DNA of 7,595 nt from positions 1 to 7,595 of the forward strand of contig JAJPXW010000253.1 of the NCBI GenBank assembly GCA_021205255.1, in the 5' to 3' direction. The first letter of the stretch is position 1. Each line of letters starts with the position of its first letter. The position numbers and the translations under genes are program-made. The DNA comes from Burkholderiales bacterium (GTDB taxonomy: Bacteria; Pseudomonadota; Gammaproteobacteria; Burkholderiales; Burkholderiaceae_F). Under the pieces are notes generated by a model, which was not told the DNA's origin, did not search any database, and was given only the letters and a program-made list of their open reading frames with translations. Below are positions 1-6,979 of this stretch, one piece after another.

Positions 1-152
1 TCATTTCCGTCGTTGCGGTCCGACTATCCGTTTGGTTCTTAAAGCAATAGTTCCAAATTGCCTTCTGCGGATTGCAAGATGCGAGGCAGACAGGGCTCTT
101 AATGACTACTGATCAAAGCTGTTCTCCTACATCTATATAGCAAGTACATACG
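1..152. other. No supportable gene
   Basis: This stretch lies beyond the leuS terminator. Every frame is either closed or too short to judge. On the plus strand one frame stays open from the window edge to a TGA at 110-112. On the minus strand an arginine-rich frame of about 34 codons, without an ATG, runs to a TGA at 1-3. Neither translation resembles a family I recognise, and neither has a visible start with a ribosome binding site. One could be the tail of a gene cut by the window edge. Confidence 0.5.
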
Positions 153-192
153 ACAAAGAAAAGGCCCTAGCGACTTTAACATCGATAGGGCC
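153..192 (-). terminator. Rho-independent terminator of leuS
   Basis: GGCCCTA (163-169) pairs perfectly with TAGGGCC (186-192). After one mismatch the stem continues with CGA/TCG (171-173 with 182-184). Read on the minus strand, the hairpin begins 25 bp after the leuS stop and is followed by a T-rich run (TTTTCTTTGT, complement of 153-162), as expected for intrinsic termination. It implies that leuS is the last gene of its transcript. On the plus strand only a displaced TTTT follows (199-202), so plus-strand activity is less certain. Confidence 0.85.
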
Positions 193-217
193 AGTGGCTT
201 TTAGGAATCTAAAAGGT

Positions 218-2851
218 CTAAACCACGATATTGACGAGCTTTCCCGGTACCACAATTATCTTTTTGACGGGTTTGCCACCCATGAATTTAATGGCATCTG
301 GATTGGCTACTGCGGCATCTTCAATTTCTTTCTTAGTCGCATCGCGGCTCATCATCATCTCGCCTCTTAATTTTCCATTTATTTGGATCACGTACTTGAT
401 TTCATCAGTAACAAGAGCCTTTTCTTCATATTTTGGCCATGGCGCATCAACAAGCGGTTTCCCTAGTCTCTTTTCATAGCCCAAGTCTTCAAATAGCTGG
501 GAAGTGATATGTGGAGAGACCGGGTGCAACGTTCTCAGCAGGATAGATAGGCCTTCGTTAATGACAGCCTTGTCGCCTGGTTGAGTTGCAGGTTGCAGTT
601 GCTCCAATGCATTAAGCATCTTCATCGTTGCTGAGACGACTGTGTTGTACTGCATCCTATCCAAGTCGAATTCAGCCTGCTTCAAAGCGGCATGGATTTC
701 TTTTCGGACAGACTTGTCAAGAGGAGTTAAGTGCGTTCCTTCGATTGGGACATCTTCTTCAACAACTTTCTGGTTCTTAAAGGCAAATGCCCAAAGTCTC
801 TTCATGAAGCGATAAGTACCTTCGGCCCCTGAATTGCTCCAAGCGGCGCTTTGATCGGGAGGTCCGGCGAACATAACGAAGGCTCTAGCTGTATCGGCAC
901 CGTATTTAGCAATAATGGCAGCCGGTTCAACTACGTTATTCTTGGACTTGGACATTTTTTCAATGCCACCAGCCATTACTGGAAGTCCGTCTTCCTTAGC
1001 AGTAATCTTGCTTGGACGGCCTTTTGCATCGTATTCGATGTCAAGCTCGCTTGGATAGAACCAACGCTTACCACCGGTAGGCAAGTCTCTGTAATAGCAC
1101 TCGGCAGTTAACATGCCTTGCGTAAAGAGCCTTGTGAACGGTTCGTCAAACTTGACTAGACCAAGATCGCGCATAACTTTAGTCCAGAACCTTGCATAAA
1201 GGAGGTGGAGCACTGCGTGCTCAATACCGCCAATATACTGATCCATTGGCATCCAGTAGTCATTTCGCTTATCGACCATCGCAGTTTCGCAGTCTGGTGA
1301 ACAGTAACGCATGTAGTACCAGCTGGAGTCTACGAAGGTATCCATCGTATCGGTTTCGCGCTTGGCATCTCGTCCGCATTTTGGACAGGTGCAATTGAGA
1401 AATCTTTCGTCTTTTGTCAATGGGTTTCCTGAACCGTCGGGAACTAAATCTTCAGGTAGCAAGACAGGAAGATCTTTTTCTGGAACAGGAACAGGGCCGC
1501 AATGCGGACAATTAATAATAGGAATAGGAGTGCCCCAATAGCGCTGTCTTGAGATGCTCCAGTCTCTTAACCTGTATTGCACTTGTAAAGAGCCAAGGCC
1601 TAATTTTTCAAGGTCTTTTGCGACTGCTTCCCTGGCCTGTTCAAAATTTAGACCATCGTATTTGCCTGAATTAATGCAGAAAGTATCTTCCTTTGCTTCA
1701 TACCATTCATGCCATACCTTATCGTCAAACACATGGTCTTTCTTACCAATGACTTGAACAATAGGAATGTTGTATTTAAGAGCAAATGCGAAGTCACGTT
1801 CATCGTGTGCAGGCACGCCCATCACGGCGCCTTCGCCATAGGACATTAAAACGTAGTTGCCGACCCATACCTCCACTGGTTTACCAGTTAGTGGATGGGT
1901 AATATAGAAGCCAGTCGGAACACCTTTCTTCTCCATTGTGGCCATGTCGGCTTCTGAAACAGAACCTTTTTGGCACTCTGCAATGAATTCGGCAACTTTT
2001 GGATTGTCTTTAGCAAGTCTCTGGGCTAACGGATGTTCTGCTGCGACTGCAGCGAACGTTACTCCCATAATCGTGTCGGGTCTTGTCGTATAGACACGCA
2101 GTAGAGCCTTTTCACCATCGATTTCATAGGGGAAGCCAAAATTGACACCGTAGGATTTACCGATCCAGTGTTCCTGCATACGGCGAACTTGCTCTGGCCA
2201 GCCATCTAGAAGATTAAGATCGTTGAGCAGCTCTTCAGCATATTGGGTAATGCCTAAATAGTATCCTGGTATTTCGCGCTTTTCGACTTCGGCTCCGCTA
2301 CGCCAGCCTTTGCCATCAATAACTTGTTCATTTGCCAGCACCGTATGGTCGACTGGGTCCCAGTTGACGACTTGGGTCTTGCGGTAAGCAATCCCTTTTT
2401 CAAGCATCTTGAGGAACATCCACTGATTCCAACGGTAGTAGTCGGGTTTGCAAGTGGTGACTTCTCTAGACCAGTCAAAGGCGAGACCAAGGGGTTCCAT
2501 CTGGTTTTTCATCTCAGCAATGTTGCTGTAGGTCCATTTGGCAGGAGCCACTTTCTTAGTGATAGCCGCATTTTCCGCTGGAAGCCCAAAAGCATCCCAG
2601 CCCATAGGAGTCATGACATTTAGGCCGCGCATGCGCAAGTAGCGGTACATTACGTCATTTAACGTATAGTTTCTGACATGACCCATGTGAAGCTTCCCGC
2701 TAGGGTAGGGGAGCATGGAACAAACGTAGAATTTCTTCTTTTCCTTACCATTTTCATCGAGAGCGTGCTCCACTGCCCGATAGGCATCTGTAGCTCTCCA
2801 ATGAGCTTGCTGAGTGGATTCAACCTCTGAGGGATCGTAAGTTTCGCGCAT
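218..2851 (-). CDS. leuS: Leucyl-tRNA synthetase
   Basis: Cytoplasmic class Ia synthetase that charges tRNA-Leu with leucine using ATP. The 877 residues match the usual bacterial length (E. coli about 860). Visible in order: HIGH-type motif HMGH at 55-58; CP1 editing domain with the threonine-rich TTRPDT at 255-260 and the conserved editing Asp in VPAHDERD (D350); paired cysteines at 448/451 and 489/492, probably a zinc knuckle; a leucine-specific insertion around 580-630; KMSKS at 632-636; the helical anticodon-binding domain; and a C-terminal tRNA-binding domain ending in INGKLRGE and beyond. The ATG at 2851 gives the expected N-terminus (MRETYDPSEVE...) but has no clear Shine-Dalgarno. All catalytic and editing motifs are intact, so it should be active. 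It is transcribed alone toward the left and closed by a terminator. The lptE and holA genes often found downstream in proteobacteria are not here. Confidence 0.98.
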   Translation of the reverse strand: MRETYDPSEVESTQQAHWRATDAYRAVEHALDENGKEKKKFYVCSMLPYPSGKLHMGHVRNYTLNDVMYRYLRMRGLNVMTPMGWDAFGLPAENAAITKKVAPAKWTYSNIAEMKNQMEPLGLAFDWSREVTTCKPDYYRWNQWMFLKMLEKGIAYRKTQVVNWDPVDHTVLANEQVIDGKGWRSGAEVEKREIPGYYLGITQYAEELLNDLNLLDGWPEQVRRMQEHWIGKSYGVNFGFPYEIDGEKALLRVYTTRPDTIMGVTFAAVAAEHPLAQRLAKDNPKVAEFIAECQKGSVSEADMATMEKKGVPTGFYITHPLTGKPVEVWVGNYVLMSYGEGAVMGVPAHDERDFAFALKYNIPIVQVIGKKDHVFDDKVWHEWYEAKEDTFCINSGKYDGLNFEQAREAVAKDLEKLGLGSLQVQYRLRDWSISRQRYWGTPIPIINCPHCGPVPVPEKDLPVLLPEDLVPDGSGNPLTKDERFLNCTCPKCGRDAKRETDTMDTFVDSSWYYMRYCSPDCETAMVDKRNDYWMPMDQYIGGIEHAVLHLLYARFWTKVMRDLGLVKFDEPFTRLFTQGMLTAECYYRDLPTGGKRWFYPSELDIEYDAKGRPSKITAKEDGLPVMAGGIEKMSKSKNNVVEPAAIIAKYGADTARAFVMFAGPPDQSAAWSNSGAEGTYRFMKRLWAFAFKNQKVVEEDVPIEGTHLTPLDKSVRKEIHAALKQAEFDLDRMQYNTVVSATMKMLNALEQLQPATQPGDKAVINEGLSILLRTLHPVSPHITSQLFEDLGYEKRLGKPLVDAPWPKYEEKALVTDEIKYVIQINGKLRGEMMMSRDATKKEIEDAAVANPDAIKFMGGKPVKKIIVVPGKLVNIVV

Positions 2852-2886
2852 TTTTATGATTGTTTAGATAATTTCAAAATACGCAG

Positions 2887-2892
2887 ATTATA
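2887..2892 (-). promoter_or_regulatory. Probable -10 box of leuS
   Basis: The minus strand reads CCCTATAATCTG here, a perfect TATAAT about 35 bp upstream of the leuS ATG. This would give a leader of roughly 28 nt. No good TTGACA-like -35 hexamer lies at 15-19 bp and no TGn extended -10 precedes it, so the call rests on the -10 box alone. The short leader leaves no room for a T-box or an attenuator. Confidence 0.55.
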
Positions 2893-2941
2893 GGGTTGAT
2901 ATGCCAAAACTGGCGGTGTGGTCAATCGAAATTCAAAGTCG

Positions 2942-2960
2942 GGACTTCTATTTGTAGTCC
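2942..2960. repeat. Imperfect 19-bp palindrome in the divergent leuS/uvrD promoter region
   Basis: GGACT (2942-2946) is the inverted repeat of AGTCC (2956-2960), and C2948/G2954 can also pair. The element lies about 50 bp upstream of the leuS -10 box and about 120 bp from the uvrD start. It could be an operator half-site pair or chance. No regulator can be named from the sequence. Confidence 0.2.
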
Positions 2961-3041
2961 ATAAAAGCGCCAATCATTTAGTTTAGGGTTCATAGAGTTT
3001 GGCTCAGAATTTTTACATTCTTTTCCAAGTCGTTAGCTCAT

Positions 3042-3072
3042 TTGTTAGACTCTCACGTCCACATGATATAGA
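3042..3072 (+). promoter_or_regulatory. Possible uvrD promoter, close to the start codon
   Basis: TTGTTA at 3042-3047 could serve as a -35 element, with GATATA (3065-3070, 17-bp spacing) or TATAGA (3067-3072, 19-bp spacing) as the -10. Either choice places the transcription start at or just before the ATG at 3078, so the mRNA would have almost no leader. This fits the absence of a Shine-Dalgarno sequence but remains weak, because neither -10 is a good consensus. Confidence 0.3.
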
Positions 3073-3077
3073 TTAAT

Positions 3078-5471
3078 ATGGCGCAGACACTTCTATCCCA
3101 TTTAAATCCGCAACAGAAACAAGCAGTTATGCTTCCGGAAGTTTCCTCCCTCATCTTGGCGGGAGCAGGTTCCGGAAAAACTAGCGTGCTTGTTTCACGT
3201 ATTGCCTATATTCTTGAACATAAGCTTGGCGCTCCTAGTGAAATTCTTGCAGTTACGTTTACTAATAAAGCGGCTAAGGAGATGCTTACACGTCTGCAAA
3301 CTAAAATTTCCCTTAACCCTCGAGCTATGTGGGTGGGCACTTTCCACGGGCTGTGCAATAGATTTCTTCGATTGCATCACCAGGCAGCTGGCCTGGAATC
3401 TTCTTTCCCTATATTAGATAACAGCGACCAGCTTGCTCTAATTAAAAGAGTAATGAAGGAAAATAAGATTACCGAAGAAGACGTGCCGGTACGCAAAGTA
3501 CAAAACTTTATTAATCGGAACAAGGAAAATGGGGTTCGCGCTTCGGATATAAAACCTGAAGGTTTTCAGGAAAGGAATCTGCTTGATGTCTATCGTCTTT
3601 ATGAGAAAGCGTTAAAGGCGCAGGGAGCAGTGGATTTTCCTGAACTCATACTGCGTGCCTACGAAGTCCTGATGAATAACGAAAACATCAGGAAAAACTA
3701 CATGAAGAGGTTTAGGTTCATTCTCGTCGATGAGTTTCAGGATACGAATCTTCTTCAGTACAAGCTGATAAAAGCTTTTGCCGGCGCCTACGATACAACA
3801 ACTCCTAACGCTGTGTTTGCCGTCGGCGACGACGATCAGTCTATTTATTCGTTCCGCGGCGCACAGGTTGAAAACATGAGCCGTTTTTTAAGGGACTTCA
3901 AGATTAAAGAGCCGATACGTCTCGAACAAAACTATCGTTCGCAAGGAAATATTCTTGAAGCAGCCAACCAGCTTATTTCTAGAAATAAAGGTCGATTAGG
4001 AAAGAATTTATGGACTGATGCCGGGAAGGGCGAACTTATTAAAGGGTACGAGTCAGAGAACGAAGAGGAAGAAGCCGCTTTTGTCGCCAATACTATTAAC
4101 GAAATCATAGAGTCCGGTGAGGATAGGCGAGAGGTGGCAATACTTTACCGCTCTAATGCCCAGTCGCGCGCTCTTGAAACCGAACTTAATAAGCGTGGTA
4201 TTAGATATCTTGTCTACGGCGGTTTGAGATTTTACGAGAGAGCTGAAATTAAGAATTCTCTGGCTTATCTTCGGCTAGCGGAAAATCCACATGACAATCC
4301 AGCATTTGAAAGGGTGGTAAATATTCCTCTTCGGGGAATTGGCGGCAAGACTATGGATAATCTTAGGAGCGTTGCGCGCCAAGAAGGAATTTCCCTATAT
4401 GAAGCCGCCAATAGAGCAACAGGAGCCATAGCTAAAAAAGTAAAGCCATTTCTCGACATTATTAACGACATTAATACAAAGAGTACTGAAGTCCATCTAC
4501 CTGACCTAGTCGAATATGTTAATAATCGCTCTGGGCTCATGGAGATGTACGAGAAAGATCCAAACGACCTTGATCGTGTTGAAAACCTTAACGAATTAAT
4601 TAGTTCCGCAAGGGCATTCCTACGGCAGGAAGATATTCCTAATGACATTACGGTAGACAATTTCGACAACCTTTCTCCATTAAGCCAGTTTTTAAGTCAA
4701 GCAACCTTGGAAGCCGGAGAGAATCAAGCTAAAGTCGGAGAAGATGCTATTCAATTAATGACGGTTCATGCTTCTAAAGGACTGGAATTCGATAATGTGT
4801 TTGTGACTGGTTTGGAAGATGGACTATTTCCGCACATGAACAGCATGCACGAGAAGAAAGGTCTTGAAGAAGAACGCAGATTAATGTATGTAGCTGTCAC
4901 GCGGGCTCGAAAGAGGCTCTATCTCACTTTTGCGGACTCCCGCTTTCTAAACGGACAGACTCTCTATAACACTCGTAGCCAGTATTTAGACGATATTCCA
5001 GAGAATTGCATTGAATGGCTAAAGGTTATTTCAAGAAGACGCCAGGTTGTGGATGAGGATCAGGATCAGGAATACGGTGGTCTAGATAATTGGGCAATGA
5101 ACCGGGAATGGTCTACAAAAAGAGGATATGGAATACATAGTTATAGCGACTCCGGGCGTTCTTCCCCTAAACCAAAGCAAGACAACGACTTTGCAGTAGT
5201 TCACTCGCCTTCATGGGCCAAGAATATTTTAGGCAACAGAAGCGAGAAGCTAATCGACAATAAAATCAGGGCAAAGGTAAGCAAAAACGAAAAGTTCCCG
5301 ATTGGCACACGAGTAGTGCACCAAAAGTACGGAGCCGGAACCGTGATGAGTTATTCCGGTGAGGGTGAAGATAAGAAAATTAAGATTTCCTTCGACAGCG
5401 ACAAGGGCAAAATCAAAGAATTTGCTTTGATGTATGTGGAAAGCAAACTTACTGCAAACAGGTCTTCTTAA
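3078..5471 (+). CDS. uvrD: UvrD/PcrA-family 3'-5' DNA helicase
   Basis: ATP-dependent superfamily 1A helicase. UvrD acts in nucleotide-excision and mismatch repair, clears RecA filaments and can backtrack RNA polymerase. The helicase motifs are intact: Q-motif region LNPQQKQAV (9-17); Walker A GAGSGKT (29-35); motif Ia AVTFTNKAAKEM; Walker B DEFQDTN (218-224); motif III GDDDQSIYSFRGA (250-262); motif IV EQNYRS; motif V TVHASKGLEF (562-571); motif VI EEERRLMYVAVTRAR (597-611). A charged linker follows, then a Tudor-like domain at about 740-790 (FPIGTRVVHQKYGAGTV...), the RNA polymerase-interacting module of the PcrA/UvrD group. At 797 residues it is longer than E. coli UvrD (720), in the range I expect for Burkholderiales. 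The ATG at 3078 gives the expected N-terminus, and an upstream ATG at 3063 runs at once into TAG. PcrA or Rep are alternative names, but the Tudor tail and overall match favour uvrD. Confidence 0.95.
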   Translation: MAQTLLSHLNPQQKQAVMLPEVSSLILAGAGSGKTSVLVSRIAYILEHKLGAPSEILAVTFTNKAAKEMLTRLQTKISLNPRAMWVGTFHGLCNRFLRLHHQAAGLESSFPILDNSDQLALIKRVMKENKITEEDVPVRKVQNFINRNKENGVRASDIKPEGFQERNLLDVYRLYEKALKAQGAVDFPELILRAYEVLMNNENIRKNYMKRFRFILVDEFQDTNLLQYKLIKAFAGAYDTTTPNAVFAVGDDDQSIYSFRGAQVENMSRFLRDFKIKEPIRLEQNYRSQGNILEAANQLISRNKGRLGKNLWTDAGKGELIKGYESENEEEEAAFVANTINEIIESGEDRREVAILYRSNAQSRALETELNKRGIRYLVYGGLRFYERAEIKNSLAYLRLAENPHDNPAFERVVNIPLRGIGGKTMDNLRSVARQEGISLYEAANRATGAIAKKVKPFLDIINDINTKSTEVHLPDLVEYVNNRSGLMEMYEKDPNDLDRVENLNELISSARAFLRQEDIPNDITVDNFDNLSPLSQFLSQATLEAGENQAKVGEDAIQLMTVHASKGLEFDNVFVTGLEDGLFPHMNSMHEKKGLEEERRLMYVAVTRARKRLYLTFADSRFLNGQTLYNTRSQYLDDIPENCIEWLKVISRRRQVVDEDQDQEYGGLDNWAMNREWSTKRGYGIHSYSDSGRSSPKPKQDNDFAVVHSPSWAKNILGNRSEKLIDNKIRAKVSKNEKFPIGTRVVHQKYGAGTVMSYSGEGEDKKIKISFDSDKGKIKEFALMYVESKLTANRSS

Positions 5472-5479
5472 AATTTTCT
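5472..5479. other. 8-bp convergent gap without a strong terminator
   Basis: uvrD and the Fic-like gene meet tail to tail with only 8 bp between their stop codons. The only hairpin nearby is a weak, AT-rich CTTTA/TAAAG pair (5478-5482 with 5493-5497) followed by TTTT on the plus strand, lying inside the end of the Fic-like gene. Transcripts from both sides probably overlap. Confidence 0.5.
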
Positions 5480-6682
5480 TTAATTCGTTGAGTAAAGTTT
5501 TGCTGTTTCCATTTCTCTCTTGAGTTTGCCTGGAATGCCTTTTTGATAAAGTGGGGTAAAGGGCATTATGTCTTTAGGGAAAGGAGAAAAGGAATATTTC
5601 GGGCTCTCCATAAGCTCGATTAGGCGCTTATTGACAAAAATCTTATCCCTGCCATCTTCCGTACGCTCAAGTACGTCTGCATTGGTTAAGTCATTGAGGA
5701 TATGGCTCGACATTTGGCGTCTTGTTCCAGTGATGGAGGAAAACTCTCCAGTGCGGCAACAAGGGAAAGTGAAGATAGTATGGATGAAATGAGTATGCGC
5801 TTCTAAGCCAAGCCTCTGCAGATAATTAATAGTTTGGTCAAATAAACGCTCTAAAGACTCTAGAAGCTCCAAGCTGTATTCATAGGCTTTCGTTAGAGTT
5901 CTTAGGGAATAGCGCAAATACGGTCCCCATTGACCGGTTCTAAGGGCATGGAGCTTTTCTTCAAGACCGAAGTGCGGGTTGGTTTTAATAGCCTTATCGA
6001 CCTGTATGCAAGGAAAAGGAGTATCTATTTTCTTTCGCATTAGACCTATTTGAAGAAGGATGCTAGCGACTCTCTGATTGGCTTTATTTAAGGGAGATAG
6101 CGCTAGGAAGTACAAGTAGGTAAGAATTAGATGGACGTAGGGATCTACATTATGGTAAGAGCGTGCATACAATTCCCAAAGTCGCAGCTGGTGGTTTAGT
6201 TTTTCGCCGTTTGGCATTTGGTTACTAGGAAGAAGCAAGTTTTCGGTAAGTTTATCTTCCGGCATTCTCCAGCTGATTTTGTCCATTAGAAAATGGCTTG
6301 CGATGCCAGTAAGGGATTTAATCGACAAAGGTTTTTCCCTAGCTTCCCGACTACAGTCTAAACAGGCGTTTATATATTCTTCCATCCTAACAAAGCTGTC
6401 ATTTGAAGGATCGGAAATAATATTTGCTGTATAAAACTCTTGCATTGACAAAATTTGATTTTTCCTTGCAATATGTTCTCTTGCTTGCAGGGCTAGCATT
6501 AACCTTCCGGCAGTTTCCGGACTTCTACATCTAGCATAGGCTTCACGAAAGTTGCTAATGCTTCTTGCAAGAAGCAGGCAGGAACGTAATACTCCAATAT
6601 CCTCCAGAATCTCCGAATTAGCCGGTGGAGGTAGGACTGTTGTCTCTTGAAGAATACCTAGAGGAAGAGAATCTTGTTCCAT
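5480..6682 (-). CDS. Fic-family protein with degenerate active site and C-terminal winged helix
   Basis: A 400-residue protein that follows the architecture of Fic_N/Fic/wHTH proteins, which normally transfer AMP to target proteins. In order: LPPP and a Fic_N-like helical region (17-130); a segment matching the flap and lead-in of the Fic core (about 135-192); a Fic-motif position reading SPLNKANQRVAS (196-207); a post-core segment LRTGQWGPYLRYSL (247-260) typical of these proteins; and a winged helix at about 296-360 (MSSHILNDLTNADVLER...KIFVNKRLIELM). The consensus HPFxxGNGRxxR has lost His (S196), Phe (L198), both Gly (A201, Q203) and the last Arg (S207), keeping only Pro, Asn202 and Arg204 of the fixed positions. 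AMPylation is therefore unlikely. The reading frame is open throughout, which argues against simple decay. The ATG at 6682 has no good Shine-Dalgarno, a stop lies upstream in frame, and an overlapping upstream ORF may provide translational coupling. Family assignment comes from motif alignment by eye. Confidence 0.8.
   Translation of the reverse strand: MEQDSLPLGILQETTVLPPPANSEILEDIGVLRSCLLLARSISNFREAYARCRSPETAGRLMLALQAREHIARKNQILSMQEFYTANIISDPSNDSFVRMEEYINACLDCSREAREKPLSIKSLTGIASHFLMDKISWRMPEDKLTENLLLPSNQMPNGEKLNHQLRLWELYARSYHNVDPYVHLILTYLYFLALSPLNKANQRVASILLQIGLMRKKIDTPFPCIQVDKAIKTNPHFGLEEKLHALRTGQWGPYLRYSLRTLTKAYEYSLELLESLERLFDQTINYLQRLGLEAHTHFIHTIFTFPCCRTGEFSSITGTRRQMSSHILNDLTNADVLERTEDGRDKIFVNKRLIELMESPKYSFSPFPKDIMPFTPLYQKGIPGKLKREMETAKLYSTN
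6062..6097 (-). other. Degenerate Fic catalytic motif
   Basis: These 12 codons occupy the place of HPFxxGNGRxxR and encode SPLNKANQRVAS. The catalytic His is Ser, the anion-hole glycines are Ala and Gln, and the terminal Arg is Ser. The flanking sequence (LTYLYFLAL before, ILLQIGLM after) still matches the usual surrounding helices, so the alignment register is clear. Confidence 0.75.
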
Positions 6683-6836
6683 GGAATACCAGTTCTTTAT
6701 TTAACTTTTCAACAAAAGCCTGAATCCTAACTTTATCAAAGTTTGGATAAATACTTAAGAAATATTCGGAAGTGAGGGCTTTTGCTAAGTATTTCTGCAA
6801 AGTTATTTTTTCGAAATGTGCAAAAGTAGGTTGCAT
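6618..6836 (-). CDS. Small ORF overlapping the Fic-like gene; unknown, or a frameshifted N-terminal extension
   Basis: I do not recognise this product. From the ATG at 6836 it gives 72 residues; the frame is open further up to a TTG at 6899 (93 residues). No good Shine-Dalgarno precedes either start. The part MQPTFAHFEKITLQKYLAK through VEKLNKELVF looks like ordinary helical protein. The last 21 residues (from HGTRF) are Ser-rich and lie in the 65-bp overlap with the Fic-like gene, as expected for reading that gene out of frame. Losing one C from the CC at 6683-6684 would join ...KELVF directly to MEQDSLPL.... The ORF may therefore be a broken N-terminal extension rather than a separate gene. 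Its position recalls small antitoxin genes upstream of class I Fic toxins, but no [ST]xxx[ED][GN] inhibitory motif is present. Confidence 0.35.
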   Translation of the reverse strand: MQPTFAHFEKITLQKYLAKALTSEYFLSIYPNFDKVRIQAFVEKLNKELVFHGTRFSSSRYSSRDNSPTSTG

Positions 6837-6855
6837 ATTGTGGCGATGCGGTGAA

Positions 6856-6957
6856 AAAACAACAATATTTAGAGAGGGGGAGAGGGTATAAAACAACAAT
6901 TTCTTACATTTGTTGTTAGAATACCGCCCGTCAAAATTTTAGTTAACTGGTTGTTGA
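6856..6957. repeat. Cluster of AACAACAA/TTGTTGTT repeats upstream of the Fic-like gene
   Basis: AAAACAACAAT occurs twice, at 6856-6866 and 6890-6900, 34 bp apart (about three helical turns). The second copy forms an 8-bp inverted repeat with TTGTTGTT at 6910-6917 across a 10-bp spacer. A near copy, TTGTTGAT, lies at 6951-6958. The cluster sits 170-280 bp upstream of the Fic-like start and beyond the ATG of the small ORF, a plausible operator zone. The motif is low in complexity and the region AT-rich, so chance cannot be excluded. Confidence 0.4.
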
Positions 6958-6979
6958 TTACTTTTAGAGCTATACGAAA

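Noticed and set aside
1..112. Gene ends entering from the left edge
   Set aside because: Short open frames exist on both strands but none gives recognisable protein sequence, so no CDS is claimed.
2254..2490. Small minus-strand ORF within leuS
   Set aside because: It lies wholly inside leuS in another frame; leuS is unambiguous and the product resembles nothing known.
2852..2950. T-box or leucine attenuator ahead of leuS
   Set aside because: The -10 box leaves a leader of only about 28 nt, with no leader peptide or hairpin; T-boxes are also not expected in proteobacteria.
4265..4669. 134-codon minus-strand ORF opposite uvrD
   Set aside because: It is antisense to conserved helicase sequence, Ser/Arg-rich and without a ribosome binding site; a shadow frame.
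5480..6682. Active Fic AMP-transferase toxin
   Set aside because: The catalytic His and the glycines of the Fic motif are replaced, so an ordinary toxin call is not supported.
6618..6899. VbhA/FicA-type antitoxin upstream of the Fic-like gene
   Set aside because: The position fits, but no [ST]xxx[ED][GN] motif is present and the C-terminal third looks like out-of-frame reading of the Fic-like gene.
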